A DNA stretch of 64,000 bases from CAWIJK01 sp963836375 (GTDB lineage: Bacteria > Actinomycetota > Acidimicrobiia > Acidimicrobiales > RAAP-2), in assembly GCA_963836375.1 (NCBI GenBank), contig CAWIJK010000001.1:558001-622000 (forward strand), given 5' to 3'. Position numbers and translations under genes: made by a program. The notes below the pieces were generated by a model. It had not been told where the DNA came from. It saw only the letters and a list, made by a program, of their open reading frames with translations, and ran no database searches. Below are positions 23,575-32,050 of this stretch, piece after piece (the stretch's first letter is position 1; every line of letters begins with the position of its first letter).

Positions 23575-24037
23575 AGCTCTCCTCCGGGTCTCGGGGCATA
23601 GTGCACCAGCAACCTGCACCTCTGACCCGAGGCCTGCCCGGCCGCCGCGTCTACGCCCACCCAACCCACGGAGAACTCTCGCCAGAAGCCACTCGCGATG
23701 CTAATCCTGGGGCGTCACCAAAGATAGGGGTGCAACCCCGGTGAAAACGCGGAAACGTCCGCGCCGGACGAGCCGTCGGTATTGCTGAGTCCGTCGCTCC
23801 CGGATGTGAGTTAGGTGACGCTCACGGTGACACCGCGTGCAGCGCCTCGGGTACCCGGCGGGAAGCGGGTCCGGGAACTGATCGGACGCGCGTCCGCGAC
23901 ACTCGAAGAGCGACGCGCCCGATAGCAACCGAACGAGACGAGTCCTCGGATCCTGCGCCCATCAGGCCCTGCGCCCATCGGACAGCAGGACCCGGCGAAG
24001 TGCCCGTCGACTCCCGACGGCGCAAACGGGCCTCGGG
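23575..24037. other. Gap between two secreted-protein genes
   Basis: 463 bp without a supported gene. It holds the leader of the gene to the left and a small hairpin at 23744-23763. I checked it for c-di-AMP and c-di-GMP riboswitch patterns and found none that fits. Confidence 0.5.
23744..23763 (-). terminator. Possible small terminator hairpin
   Basis: CGCGGA/TCCGCG with an AACG loop (23748-23763), followed on the minus strand by TTTT (23744-23747). It would end transcripts coming from the gene at 24038-25012, but it is short and nearly 280 bases from that gene's stop. Confidence 0.3.
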
Positions 24038-25012
24038 TCAGCAGGCGGTCTGCGCCGAGGGGGTCAGCGCGTAGACCGAGCCGTCCTGCTTGGCTTCCCA
24101 GTAGCCCGAGTTGAGCACGGGTGAGGTCAGGCCGACGACCGGCGCGTAGTGGTTGGGCGAGTAGCCGAGGCCGTAGTAGGGGGCGTCGCCAAAGTTCAAC
24201 AGGAAGGCCCCGCTCGTGTCAGCGAGGAGGTAGCCGCCCCCGTCGCTGCTGACGGCGAAGCTGGAGAAGTCGGTGATCGGGGGGTCGCCGTCCTCGCTGA
24301 ACGGCCCCCCGCCGAGGTAATGGGCGTCGCCGAAGGTGAAGATGCCGGCGTCGGCCGCCGCCAGCCAGTAGCCCTGGCCGTCGGGGGTGGGCGCCATGGC
24401 GATCACCGGCTGGTTCAGCTTGATGGCCCCGGTGGACCCGAAGAAGCCGGCGTCGCCGAACGTGAAGATCCCGCCGTCGGAAGCAACCAGCCAGTAACCC
24501 TTGCCGTCGGAAGTGGCCGCCATGCCGACAATGGGCTTGTTCAGATTCATCGAGCCGGTCGAGCCGTAGAAGGTGGCGTCGCCGAAGCTGAAGATCCCGC
24601 CGTCGGAGGCCACCAGCCAGTAGCCCTGGCCGTCGGGGGTGGGCGCCATGCCGACGATGGGCTTGTTGAGGGCGATGGCCCCGGTGGAGCCGAAGAATTT
24701 GGCGTCGCCGAAGCTGAAGATCCCGCCGTCGGAGGCCACCAGCCAGTAGCCCTGGTCGTCAGGGGTGGCCGCGATGCCGACCACCGGCTTGCTCAGCGCG
24801 ATCCCGGCCATCGAGCCGTAGCAGGCCACCGCGCCGGTGCTGGCCCGCAGTGCGCCGGTCACCGGGGCGCCCGACGCCCCGCCGGCCGCCCCCACGCCGA
24901 GGCCGGCACACAGCCCGATCGACGCCACGGCCCCGTTCAGGACGCGGGCGAACCCCCGGCGGGGCCGCCCGGCGGCGGGGACTCCCTCGTGGATCAGCGG
25001 ACGTCGCTTCAT
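24038..25012 (-). CDS. Secreted SDGGIF-repeat propeller protein
   Basis: This is a 324-residue exported protein starting with ATG at 25012 after a GGGAGG site. The N-terminus is a signal peptide with a long basic n-region (RRPLIHEGVPAAGRPRRGFARVL, cut near ASGAP). The rest is six repeats of about 43 residues with the pattern GYWLVASDGGIFSFGDA.F.GSTGA..LN.PIVGMA.TPDG. This is the same repeat class as the C-terminal domain of the two 709-residue propeller proteins, but without YVTN or PKD domains. One cysteine early in the mature chain and one at the very end could close the propeller ring. It is probably extracellular. Ligand unknown. Confidence 0.8.
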   Translation of the reverse strand: MKRRPLIHEGVPAAGRPRRGFARVLNGAVASIGLCAGLGVGAAGGASGAPVTGALRASTGAVACYGSMAGIALSKPVVGIAATPDDQGYWLVASDGGIFSFGDAKFFGSTGAIALNKPIVGMAPTPDGQGYWLVASDGGIFSFGDATFYGSTGSMNLNKPIVGMAATSDGKGYWLVASDGGIFTFGDAGFFGSTGAIKLNQPVIAMAPTPDGQGYWLAAADAGIFTFGDAHYLGGGPFSEDGDPPITDFSSFAVSSDGGGYLLADTSGAFLLNFGDAPYYGLGYSPNHYAPVVGLTSPVLNSGYWEAKQDGSVYALTPSAQTAC

Positions 25013-25137
25013 GGGACCTCCCGTGGCTCAAACGACTCCCGTGGGTCTGACGGATGGCTGGAGACCCGAGGACCCAAGATAACGGAGATCTCCGCCGGGC
25101 CCCCGGGACACCAGGGCGGGCCGTTGCGGCGACCGAG

Positions 25138-26685
25138 TCAGTTGATCCGGCGCTCCCGGCCCTCCCAGTAGGGCTGGCGGAGCTTGTACTTCTGGAGTTT
25201 GCCGGTCGCCGTCCGGACCAGGGTGGCCCGGATCTCGACACTCGACGGCGCCTTGAAGTGGGCCAGATTGCTCCGGCAGTGCTCGATGAGCTCCACCTCG
25301 GTCACCGTCGCGCCGTCGCGCACCACGACGAGCGCCTTGATCGTCTCCCCCCACTTCTCGTCGGGGACCCCGATCACCGCCGCCTCGGACACGTCGGGGT
25401 GCCGGTACAGGCAGTCCTCGACCTCGATGGACGAGACGTTCTCGCCCCCGGTGATGATGACATCTTTCTTTCGGTCCGAGATCACCAGGTAGGACCCGTC
25501 GAAGTACCCGCCGTCGCCGGTGCGGAACCACCCGTCCTCGAGCGCCTGGGCCGACTCGTCGGGCTGGCGCCAGTAGCCGGCGAAGACGTGGTTTGAGCGG
25601 GCCCGGACCTCGCCCTCGGCGTCGGTGGTGACCCGGACCCCCACGGCGGGGACGCCGGCCCGGCTGAGCCGGCGTGCCCGCTCGGCGGCCTCCAGCCCGT
25701 CCCACTCCTGCGGCGCCCGATTGATCGTGAGGAGCGGGGCGGTCTCGGTGAGCCCGTAGATCTGGATGAACTCCCAGCCGAGCTCGGCCTCGACCCGTTC
25801 GATGGTCCGCGAGGGCGGCGGGGCGCCGGCCACCACGATCCGGGTCGTCCCCGCCCCGGGGACCTCGATCCCCCGCTCGGCCCGGGCCGACGCGGCGTCC
25901 AAGATGGCGGCCACCACCGCCGGGGCCCCGCACAAGAGGGTAACCCCCTCGGAGGCGACCCGCGAGAGGATCACCTCGCCGTCGATCTTGCGCTGGACGA
26001 CGTGGCGGGCGCCCATGGCGGTCACCCCGTAGGGCATCCCCCAGCCGTTGCAGTGGAACATCGGCAGGGTGTGCAAGAAGACGTCGCGGTCGGTGATGGT
26101 GGTGTGCCAGCCGAAGCTGGCCGCGTTCAGCCAGCAGGTCCGGTGCGTGAGCTGGACCCCCTTGGGGCGGGCCGTGGTGCCCGAGGTGTAGTTGATCGAG
26201 CAGGCGGCGTCCTCGTCGGGGTCCCAGCGGGCCGGATGCTCCCCCTCGGCGGCCGGGGTGAACAGGCCGGCGTCGGCCTGGCCGTCGAGGACGACGCGGT
26301 GGCGGACCGCCACCGGGGCGAGGGTCTCGGCGAGGTCCGGGTCATAGAGCAGCACCGAAGCCCCCGAGTGCTCGACGATGTAGGCCACCTCGTCGGCGAT
26401 GAGCCGGTAGTTGATGGGCACCAGCACCCGCCCGAACCCGCTCACCCCGAAGAAGGCCGTGAGGAAGCGGCCCGAGTTCGGGCTGACAATGGCTACCCGC
26501 TCGCCGGCCCCCACCCCCATCTCGTCGAGGGCGATGGCCATGCCCTTGGCCCGGGCATGCAGCTCACGGTAGGTGATCGAGCCGAGGCTGCCGGCCACCC
26601 CTGGCTCGTCGACCAGGGCCACCCGGTCTCCGTGGACGGACGCGGCCCGCTCGAGGAAGTCACCGATGGTCAACGGCACTCGCAT
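25138..26685 (-). CDS. Long-/medium-chain acyl-CoA synthetase (AMP-forming)
   Basis: This is a 515-residue enzyme of the ANL superfamily, start ATG 26685 with GGAGGAGG upstream. It shows the P-loop NYTSGTTARPKG, QIYGLTE, the A8 hinge region RTGDGGYFD with SDRKKDVIITGGENVSS, and the catalytic Lys in TATGKLQKYKLR near the C-terminus. It activates a carboxylic acid with ATP and CoA through an acyl-adenylate, in the cytoplasm. The closest named class is the FadD/acyl-CoA ligase of the 'AMP-binding, fatty-acid' type (HisTrp 'MFHCNGWG' motif). The substrate is not known. serB lies upstream on the same strand, ending at 26760. Confidence 0.93.
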   Translation of the reverse strand: MRVPLTIGDFLERAASVHGDRVALVDEPGVAGSLGSITYRELHARAKGMAIALDEMGVGAGERVAIVSPNSGRFLTAFFGVSGFGRVLVPINYRLIADEVAYIVEHSGASVLLYDPDLAETLAPVAVRHRVVLDGQADAGLFTPAAEGEHPARWDPDEDAACSINYTSGTTARPKGVQLTHRTCWLNAASFGWHTTITDRDVFLHTLPMFHCNGWGMPYGVTAMGARHVVQRKIDGEVILSRVASEGVTLLCGAPAVVAAILDAASARAERGIEVPGAGTTRIVVAGAPPPSRTIERVEAELGWEFIQIYGLTETAPLLTINRAPQEWDGLEAAERARRLSRAGVPAVGVRVTTDAEGEVRARSNHVFAGYWRQPDESAQALEDGWFRTGDGGYFDGSYLVISDRKKDVIITGGENVSSIEVEDCLYRHPDVSEAAVIGVPDEKWGETIKALVVVRDGATVTEVELIEHCRSNLAHFKAPSSVEIRATLVRTATGKLQKYKLRQPYWEGRERRIN

Positions 26686-26759
26686 GCTGCCCTCCTCCCG
26701 GGACCTGCTGCCCGGCGGCCCGGGACCGGCCCTCACCTTGGCAGACCCGGCCACCCGTG

Positions 26760-27953
26760 TCAGCCGGAGACTTCGGGCCCCCGGTCGGCGGCCTCGATCT
26801 CATGGCGCGAGATGCCGAGCAGGAAGAGAATGGCGTCGAGGTAGGGGACGCTCAGGGCGGTGTCGGCGGCGTCGCGAACCGCCGGCTTGGCGTTGAAGGC
26901 GATGCCAAGGCCGGCGGCGGCCAGCATGTCCAGGTCGTTGGCGCCGTCGCCGACGGCGACGGTCTGGGCCATCGGGACCCCGGCCAGGTCGGCGAACCGG
27001 GCCAGCGCCGCCGCCTTGCCGGCCCGGTCGACGACCGGGCCGACCAGTCGCCCGGTCAAGCGACCGTCGAGGACCTCGAGTTCGTTCGCCGCAACGTGGT
27101 CCAGTCCGAGCTCGGCGGCCACCGGCTCGATCACCCGGGTGAAACCGCCGCTCACGGCGGCCGTCACGTAGCCCAGTCGCTTGAGGGTGCGGACCAGGGT
27201 CCGGGCACCGGGCGTGAGCACGAGTTCGGCCCCCACCTCGTCGAGCACGGTGGCCTCCAGTCCGGCCAGGAGGGCCAGGCGCCGGTCCAGGGCCTCGGAG
27301 AAGTCGATGGTCCCGGCCATCGCCGCCTCGGTCAGGGCCTCGACCTCGGCGGCGCACCCGGCCCGTTCGGCCAACAGGTCGATGACCTCGCCCTGCAACA
27401 AGGTGGAGTCCACATCGAGCACGATCAGGTGCTTGGCCCGCCGGTGCAGACCTGCCCGCTGGACGGCAACGTCGACCCCGAGGCGGGCCGCCTCGCCGTT
27501 CAGGGAACGCCGGAGCCCGTCGGGGTCGCCACCGGAGACCACGAACTCGTAACTTGTGACCGGGTACATCGCCAGGCGGACGATGCGCTCCACGTTGGCG
27601 CCACTGGCCGCGATGTGGGCGAAGAGTCCGCCCAGGGCGCCGGCTCCGAGCTCGGGGGCCAAGACGGTGACCAGGTGGCGGGGACCGCCGGGGCCCACGC
27701 CCTCGGCATCGAGGCGGCCGACGGCGACCTCGAACCCTGCGGGGTCGAGCGCCGCTCGGAGGGCGCCGAGCACCCGGTCGGTGTCGGCGGCCGGGTCCCC
27801 GGTCAGCTCGACGCAGAGCAGGAGCCGGCCGTGGACCTGGACCTGCTCGACGTCGAGGACCCCGAGGCCGAGCGGGGCGAGCGCGTTGAAGACGCTGGCC
27901 GCGATGCCGGGTCGGTCCCGACCGGTGACCGTCACGAGAAGGGTGGGGTCCAC
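26760..27953 (-). CDS. serB: Phosphoserine phosphatase SerB with N-terminal ACT domains
   Basis: This is a 397-residue enzyme. Two ACT-type regulatory modules fill residues of about 1-165 (LLVTVTGRDRPGIAASVFNAL and HLVTVLAPELGAGALGGLFAHI). The HAD domain follows, with the nucleophile motif LDVDSTL (near residue 180), Glu of QGEVID, SGGF with the phosphate-binding Ser, and GDGANDLDML for the metal Asp pair. It removes phosphate from L-phosphoserine, the last step of serine synthesis. The ACT domains suggest feedback by serine, as in mycobacterial SerB2. The 75-bp spacing to the acyl-CoA synthetase allows co-transcription. Confidence 0.95.
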   Translation of the reverse strand: MDPTLLVTVTGRDRPGIAASVFNALAPLGLGVLDVEQVQVHGRLLLCVELTGDPAADTDRVLGALRAALDPAGFEVAVGRLDAEGVGPGGPRHLVTVLAPELGAGALGGLFAHIAASGANVERIVRLAMYPVTSYEFVVSGGDPDGLRRSLNGEAARLGVDVAVQRAGLHRRAKHLIVLDVDSTLLQGEVIDLLAERAGCAAEVEALTEAAMAGTIDFSEALDRRLALLAGLEATVLDEVGAELVLTPGARTLVRTLKRLGYVTAAVSGGFTRVIEPVAAELGLDHVAANELEVLDGRLTGRLVGPVVDRAGKAAALARFADLAGVPMAQTVAVGDGANDLDMLAAAGLGIAFNAKPAVRDAADTALSVPYLDAILFLLGISRHEIEAADRGPEVSG

Positions 27954-28007
27954 GGGCCAACCGTATTGGAGGGACGGAGCCCCCGGTGCGGGCCCCGCGA
28001 CTCGCCG

Positions 28008-28916
28008 TCAGCGCTTGCCGATGGAGGCCAGCGCGCCGCCCAGCGCCACGACGGCCAGCACCACCGCGGCGTAGGCCACCCAGGTGAGCTTTATCGTCGC
28101 CCCCGTGGCCAACGCACCGCCGTGCCAGGTCCGGTCGACCAGGGCCGCGATCCACAGGCCGAGCTGACACAGGACCAGCACGCGCATGGCGAAGAAGACG
28201 GTCACCGCACCGGACATCCCCACCCGCAGGGCCGAGTTCACGATGCCGATCACCACGCACAGAGCGGACACCACCACGATGGCCAGCCGCCACTGCCCGA
28301 ACGAGTGGTCGATCACGGTGAACGAGACCGTCAACACCCCTCTCGGGCTGTAGAGCCTGTAGTAGGGGAGGAAGCAGGCCCCGACGAGCAGGAGACTGGC
28401 CACGGCGACGAACGCGCCGCGCGGGTCCACCGTCGCCTTGAGCACGCTGGTCGATGCGGTGGACCGGGCGGTGGGCTGGTTCTGGTGCGAGCTCGAGTAC
28501 GGCGACTCGGACTCCCAGGGGGAAGCGTTGGCGCCGTGCCTGGTCTGGGGGAGGCCGGCCACCGCCACCAGAGGCCGGTTGGACGGGGCCTGGGGCGCCA
28601 GGGGCTGGGGGGACGGGGCCAGGGGGGGCGGGGCCTGGGGGGGCGGGGCCACCTGGTCGGGCGTCGCTTCGGGCTGACCGGGGGCGAGGTCGGGCACGAT
28701 CGGTGGCACGAAGAACTTCGGGGCGGCACCGGCGCCGACGTGGAAGCCCTCGTCGGCGGGGCCCGGGGCGGTCGCCTCGGGAGCGGGCCCCGGCCCGGGA
28801 GGCCCGACGACCAGGGGCGGGGGGGCGGGCTGGGGCCGGGAGGGGTGAAGCTCGGGCGGGTACCACTTCCCATCCGAGGCGATCCACCAACCGGGGCCCT
28901 CGGACACCTCGCTCAT
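28008..28916 (-). CDS. Proline-rich membrane protein with N-terminal DUF2510-like motif
   Basis: This is a 302-residue protein starting MSEVSEGPGWWIASDGKWYP (28916, with GGGAGGGGG upstream). The GWWIASDGKWYPPELHP segment is the DUF2510/SHOCT-like 'WW' motif common in actinobacterial membrane proteins. A Pro/Ala-rich disordered stretch (about 20-150) follows, then four membrane helices between about 155 and 300 (VAVASLLLVGACFLPYY, LAIVVVSALCVVIGIV, FFAMRVLVLCQLGLWIAAL, WVAYAAVVLAVVALGGAL). Function unknown. It is the last gene of a possible three-gene minus-strand set with the LOG-like and acyltransferase genes. Confidence 0.75.
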   Translation of the reverse strand: MSEVSEGPGWWIASDGKWYPPELHPSRPQPAPPPLVVGPPGPGPAPEATAPGPADEGFHVGAGAAPKFFVPPIVPDLAPGQPEATPDQVAPPPQAPPPLAPSPQPLAPQAPSNRPLVAVAGLPQTRHGANASPWESESPYSSSHQNQPTARSTASTSVLKATVDPRGAFVAVASLLLVGACFLPYYRLYSPRGVLTVSFTVIDHSFGQWRLAIVVVSALCVVIGIVNSALRVGMSGAVTVFFAMRVLVLCQLGLWIAALVDRTWHGGALATGATIKLTWVAYAAVVLAVVALGGALASIGKR

Positions 28917-28966
28917 CCGGTCACCCCCTCCCGAATCAGAGCCGGCCGTTGAGAGAAACTGTACCG

Positions 28967-29521
28967 TCAACGCCGGCGGGCCCCCGGGACCGCGTGGGAC
29001 TCGGCGGCCAGCGCCAGGGCCCGGGACACCGCGCTCGCCGGGTCGCCCGCCGTCGCCACGGCGTGCTCGGGCTCCCCGTCGGGGCGCACGAGGTTCCAGG
29101 TGCCGAGGCCGACCACTGGGCGACCGGCCCGCAGGGCCAGGGCGATCTCCGAGAGCGTGCCGTACTCGCCGCCGATGGCCACCACCACGTCGGCGGACCC
29201 GACGACCACACCGTTGCGCAGCTCACCGAGCCCGGTGGCCACGGCCACCCGCACCCAGGGGTTGGCCCCGGAGCGGTCCGGTCCGGGCAGGATGCCCACG
29301 GTCAACCCGCCCGCTTCGGCCGCCCCCCGGCAGGCCGCCGCCATCACCCCGCCGAGACCGCCGCACACCAGCACCGCCCCGGCCCGGGCGACCAGCCTGC
29401 CGACCTCTCGAGCCACCGCGTCGGTCACCGGATCCGGCTCCCCGCCTCCGACGACGGCCACCACGACGCCGGCCCGGCCGTCCGGCGGAACCGGTGGCGC
29501 CTCGGGGTGGTCGGCGGGCAC
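28967..29521 (-). CDS. LOG-like Rossmann-fold protein (TIGR00725 type)
   Basis: This is a 184-residue protein of the LOG/SLOG superfamily. A nucleotide-binding fold opens VVVAVVGGGEPDP and goes on LVCGGLGGVMAAACRGAAEAGG. The signature loop is GGEYGTLSEIALALRAGRPVVGL, the counterpart of PGGxGTxxE in cytokinin-activating LOG enzymes, here in the shorter TIGR00725 version. Such proteins bind nucleotide-like ligands, and the exact reaction is not established for this subgroup. It starts 3 bases or so after the acyltransferase gene's stop would be reached in the same direction, so the two are very probably co-transcribed. Confidence 0.85.
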   Translation of the reverse strand: MPADHPEAPPVPPDGRAGVVVAVVGGGEPDPVTDAVAREVGRLVARAGAVLVCGGLGGVMAAACRGAAEAGGLTVGILPGPDRSGANPWVRVAVATGLGELRNGVVVGSADVVVAIGGEYGTLSEIALALRAGRPVVGLGTWNLVRPDGEPEHAVATAGDPASAVSRALALAAESHAVPGARRR

Positions 29522-29524
29522 GGC

Positions 29525-30187
29525 TCAGGTCGGGGCCACGTTGTGCTCGTCGACCCAGCCCCGGTCCGGGTACCAGCGCCGGACGACCCGGGCCGGCACG
29601 CCGGCCACGACACAGCGGTCGGGGACCTCGCCTCGCACGACCGCCCCGGCGGCCACAACCACGTGCTCGCCGATGGTGGTCCCCGGGAGGATCACGGCGT
29701 TCGCCCCGAGCCAGCTGCCCGAGCCGATCCGGACCGCGGCCTCGACCGGCCACTGGCGCCCGACCGGCTCGTCGGGGTCGCTATAGGAGTGGTTCTGGTC
29801 GGTGATGTAGACGTACGGACCGGTCTGGATGTCGTCGCCGATCTCGATGCTCCAGTGCCCGATGATGTGGCTGCCCCGGCCGATGACGCAACGGTCGCCG
29901 ATCCGCACCACCGGATCGCTGGCCATCTCCTGGCCCGGCGCCATCCCGGCCGTCAAGCAGGCGTAGGGGCCGACCATGGTCCCCGACCCGATCCGGATGA
30001 AGCGCTCGTTGTAGACCGCGCCCTGGGGGAAGGCCAGCAGGCTGCCCCGGCCGAACGCCCCGAAACGGCGGCCCCGGTCGTCGTCGGGACCGACCGCGCC
30101 CACCTCCGCCGCCCACTGCCAGCCCCAGCGGACCGCCCGGGCGGCGGCCCGGCGCAGCGGCGGGGGGAGGGAGCGGGCCCAGGTCAC
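29525..30187 (-). CDS. Left-handed beta-helix (hexapeptide) acyltransferase
   Basis: This is a 220-residue protein. Hexapeptide repeats build a left-handed beta-helix (VVRIGDRCVIGRGSHIIGHWSIEIGDD, VRIGSGSWLGANAVILPGTTIGEHVVVAAGAVV). The catalytic His lies in TDQNHSYSD. The form is like maltose O-acetyltransferase/WbbJ enzymes that acetylate sugars with acetyl-CoA. A basic N-terminal helix precedes it. It is cytoplasmic, perhaps part of envelope glycan decoration. The first gene of a minus-strand set; a divergent gene begins at 30276, so the promoter region is about 90 bases long and shared. Confidence 0.87.
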   Translation of the reverse strand: MTWARSLPPPLRRAAARAVRWGWQWAAEVGAVGPDDDRGRRFGAFGRGSLLAFPQGAVYNERFIRIGSGTMVGPYACLTAGMAPGQEMASDPVVRIGDRCVIGRGSHIIGHWSIEIGDDIQTGPYVYITDQNHSYSDPDEPVGRQWPVEAAVRIGSGSWLGANAVILPGTTIGEHVVVAAGAVVRGEVPDRCVVAGVPARVVRRWYPDRGWVDEHNVAPT

Positions 30188-30275
30188 GGTCCGACGCTAC
30201 CGGGGCCCGCACCCGGCGAGAAAGGTCCGAGGTGCACCGCCGGGAGGGGCCGCCGGCGGGCAGTATCGTGGTGCC

Positions 30276-32003
30276 ATGCCCGACGAGGTCAGTCCGGCCA
30301 GGGCGGGACCACAGCCCGACGGGGGCGCTGACCGGGGCCCGGAGGCCACCATCGACCGGCGTCGCTTTCTCCTGGGGGCGGCGGCCGGTGTGGGCGGGGT
30401 CACCGCCGCGGTGCTGGCCGGCGGGGCCACCGGGGCGGCCGGGCGGTCGACCCGGATCCCGGCCCGAGCCCGCCAGAGCCGCCCGCCCCTGCCCGACGTC
30501 CTCCCGGCCACCCTGCCCAGCGGGGTCGTCGTCCCGGTGGCCCGCTGGGTCATGGTGGAGAACGAGAAGCCCGGGACCATCGACTGGATCGTGACCGGTG
30601 TCCAGACGCCCCACGCCATCGAGGGCTTCGCCAGCCACGTGAGCGCGGTGCCCGGCGACGTGGTGACGCTCTACATCAATACGACGGCCCGGTCGGTGTC
30701 GATGCAGGCCTTCCGCATGGGTTACTACCAGGGTCTCGGTGGGCGACTCGTGTTCGAGAGCGACACCGTGGCCGGCCAGAACCAGCCGCCCCCCACCGTC
30801 ACCCCGGGGGTGAACACGGTCTCGTGCTCGTGGCAGCCGAGCATCTCGTTCAAGGTGGACGACACCTGGCCGACGGGGTGCTACCTGCTCAAGATCCAAG
30901 GGGACGGGGGCGAGCAGCAGTACGTGCCCCTCACCGTCCGTGACGACAGCTCGACGTCCGCCTTCGTGATCCAGAACAGTGTCACCACGTGGCAGGCCTA
31001 CAACCTGTGGGGCGGCTACAGCTTGTACTTCGGCAAGAACGGCTCCGGGCAGGACTTCGGCAACCGAGCCCGTGTGGTGTCCTTCGACCGTCCCTACCCC
31101 CAGACCTGGGCCCAGGGTTGTGCTGACTTCTTGGGCAACGAGTTCCCACTGATCTACGACGCCGAACGTCTGGGCCTCGATGTCGGCTACTGGACCGACA
31201 TCGACCTCCACGTGAACCCCGACCTGGTGGCCAACCACCGGTGCCTGTTCAGCCTGGGTCACGACGAGTACTGGTCCACCCCGATGCGCGCCGGGGCCGC
31301 CGACGCCTTGAACAAGGGCACCAACCTGGCCTTCCTCGGGGCCAACGCCTGCTACCGCCAGATCAGACTCGAGTCGTCGCCGATCGGCCCCAACCGCCTC
31401 CAGGTCTGTTACAAAGATGCCGGCGAGGACCCCATGGCCAGCGCCAATCCGGAGCTGACCACGGTCAACTGGAACCAGGACCCGGTCAACGACCCCGAGA
31501 GCAAGCTGATCGGCTCCATGTACCAGTCGGTGCGGGCCAACGACGACCTGGTCGTCGTCGACGCCGCCCACTGGCTGCTCGACGGGTGCGGCGTGACCGA
31601 CGGCCAGCGTCTGCCCTCGGTGGTCCAAGGCGAGTACGACCGCTACGTGCCGAGCCTCCCGGGACCGAAGAACGTCGACGTGGTGGCCCACTCCCCGGTC
31701 GCCCACCAGGGCAACTGGTCCGACATCACCTACTACACGACGCCCAGCGGCGGCGGGGTGCTGGCATCGGGCAACGCGTCGTTCGTCGGGAAGCTGGCCA
31801 ACACGACGGCCTTCCCGAACAACGTGGTCCCGGCCGCCATACCGGGCGTGACGGACATCCTCCTTCGGCTCATGGAGAACGTCTACGGTACGTTCGGAAA
31901 CGGGCCGGCGTCAGCGGCGCAGCCGTCCGTCGGCAACTGGGGAACGGTCTACCAGGGGTCGGCGGCCACTGCCGCCTCGGCGCAGCCCACCGACGCGGCG
32001 TAG
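30276..32003 (+). CDS. Tat-exported N,N-dimethylformamidase large-subunit-like protein
   Basis: This is a 575-residue protein. A twin-arginine signal (DRRRFLLGAAAGVGGVTAAVLAGG) is at about 27-52. The mature part resembles the C-terminal domain of N,N-dimethylformamidase beta subunit: VSFDRPY, GNEFPLIYDAERLGLDVGYWTDIDLH, LVANHRCLFSLGHDEYWS, GTNLAFLGANACYRQIRLE and a late H-x-x-x. The conserved Asp/His/Glu in GHDEYWS and Tyr residues fit the mononuclear iron site of that family. In family knowledge the enzyme hydrolyses formamides, but most actinobacterial homologues have unknown substrates. A beta-sandwich part at about 90-215 precedes the domain. It is followed at 48 bases by the DUF3048 gene. 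Confidence 0.82.
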   Translation: MPDEVSPARAGPQPDGGADRGPEATIDRRRFLLGAAAGVGGVTAAVLAGGATGAAGRSTRIPARARQSRPPLPDVLPATLPSGVVVPVARWVMVENEKPGTIDWIVTGVQTPHAIEGFASHVSAVPGDVVTLYINTTARSVSMQAFRMGYYQGLGGRLVFESDTVAGQNQPPPTVTPGVNTVSCSWQPSISFKVDDTWPTGCYLLKIQGDGGEQQYVPLTVRDDSSTSAFVIQNSVTTWQAYNLWGGYSLYFGKNGSGQDFGNRARVVSFDRPYPQTWAQGCADFLGNEFPLIYDAERLGLDVGYWTDIDLHVNPDLVANHRCLFSLGHDEYWSTPMRAGAADALNKGTNLAFLGANACYRQIRLESSPIGPNRLQVCYKDAGEDPMASANPELTTVNWNQDPVNDPESKLIGSMYQSVRANDDLVVVDAAHWLLDGCGVTDGQRLPSVVQGEYDRYVPSLPGPKNVDVVAHSPVAHQGNWSDITYYTTPSGGGVLASGNASFVGKLANTTAFPNNVVPAAIPGVTDILLRLMENVYGTFGNGPASAAQPSVGNWGTVYQGSAATAASAQPTDAA

Positions 32004-32050
32004 CCCGGCGCGTCGGGCCACGACGGGACCCGAGCGACCAGAGGCCGGCC

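Noticed and set aside
23701..23830. c-di-AMP or c-di-GMP riboswitch before the secreted-protein gene
   Set aside because: There are small hairpins and a GGTGAAAA stretch, but the conserved blocks of the ydaO and GEMM motifs are not there on either strand.
28454..30331. Very long plus-strand frame opposite the LOG-like and acyltransferase genes
   Set aside because: Arg/Gly/Pro-rich shadow of high-GC codon bias; the minus-strand genes have clear domains.
31241..32050. N-terminal extension of the DUF3048 protein
   Set aside because: The upstream part overlaps the dimethylformamidase-like gene in another frame and has shadow composition; a lipoprotein signal starts at 32051.
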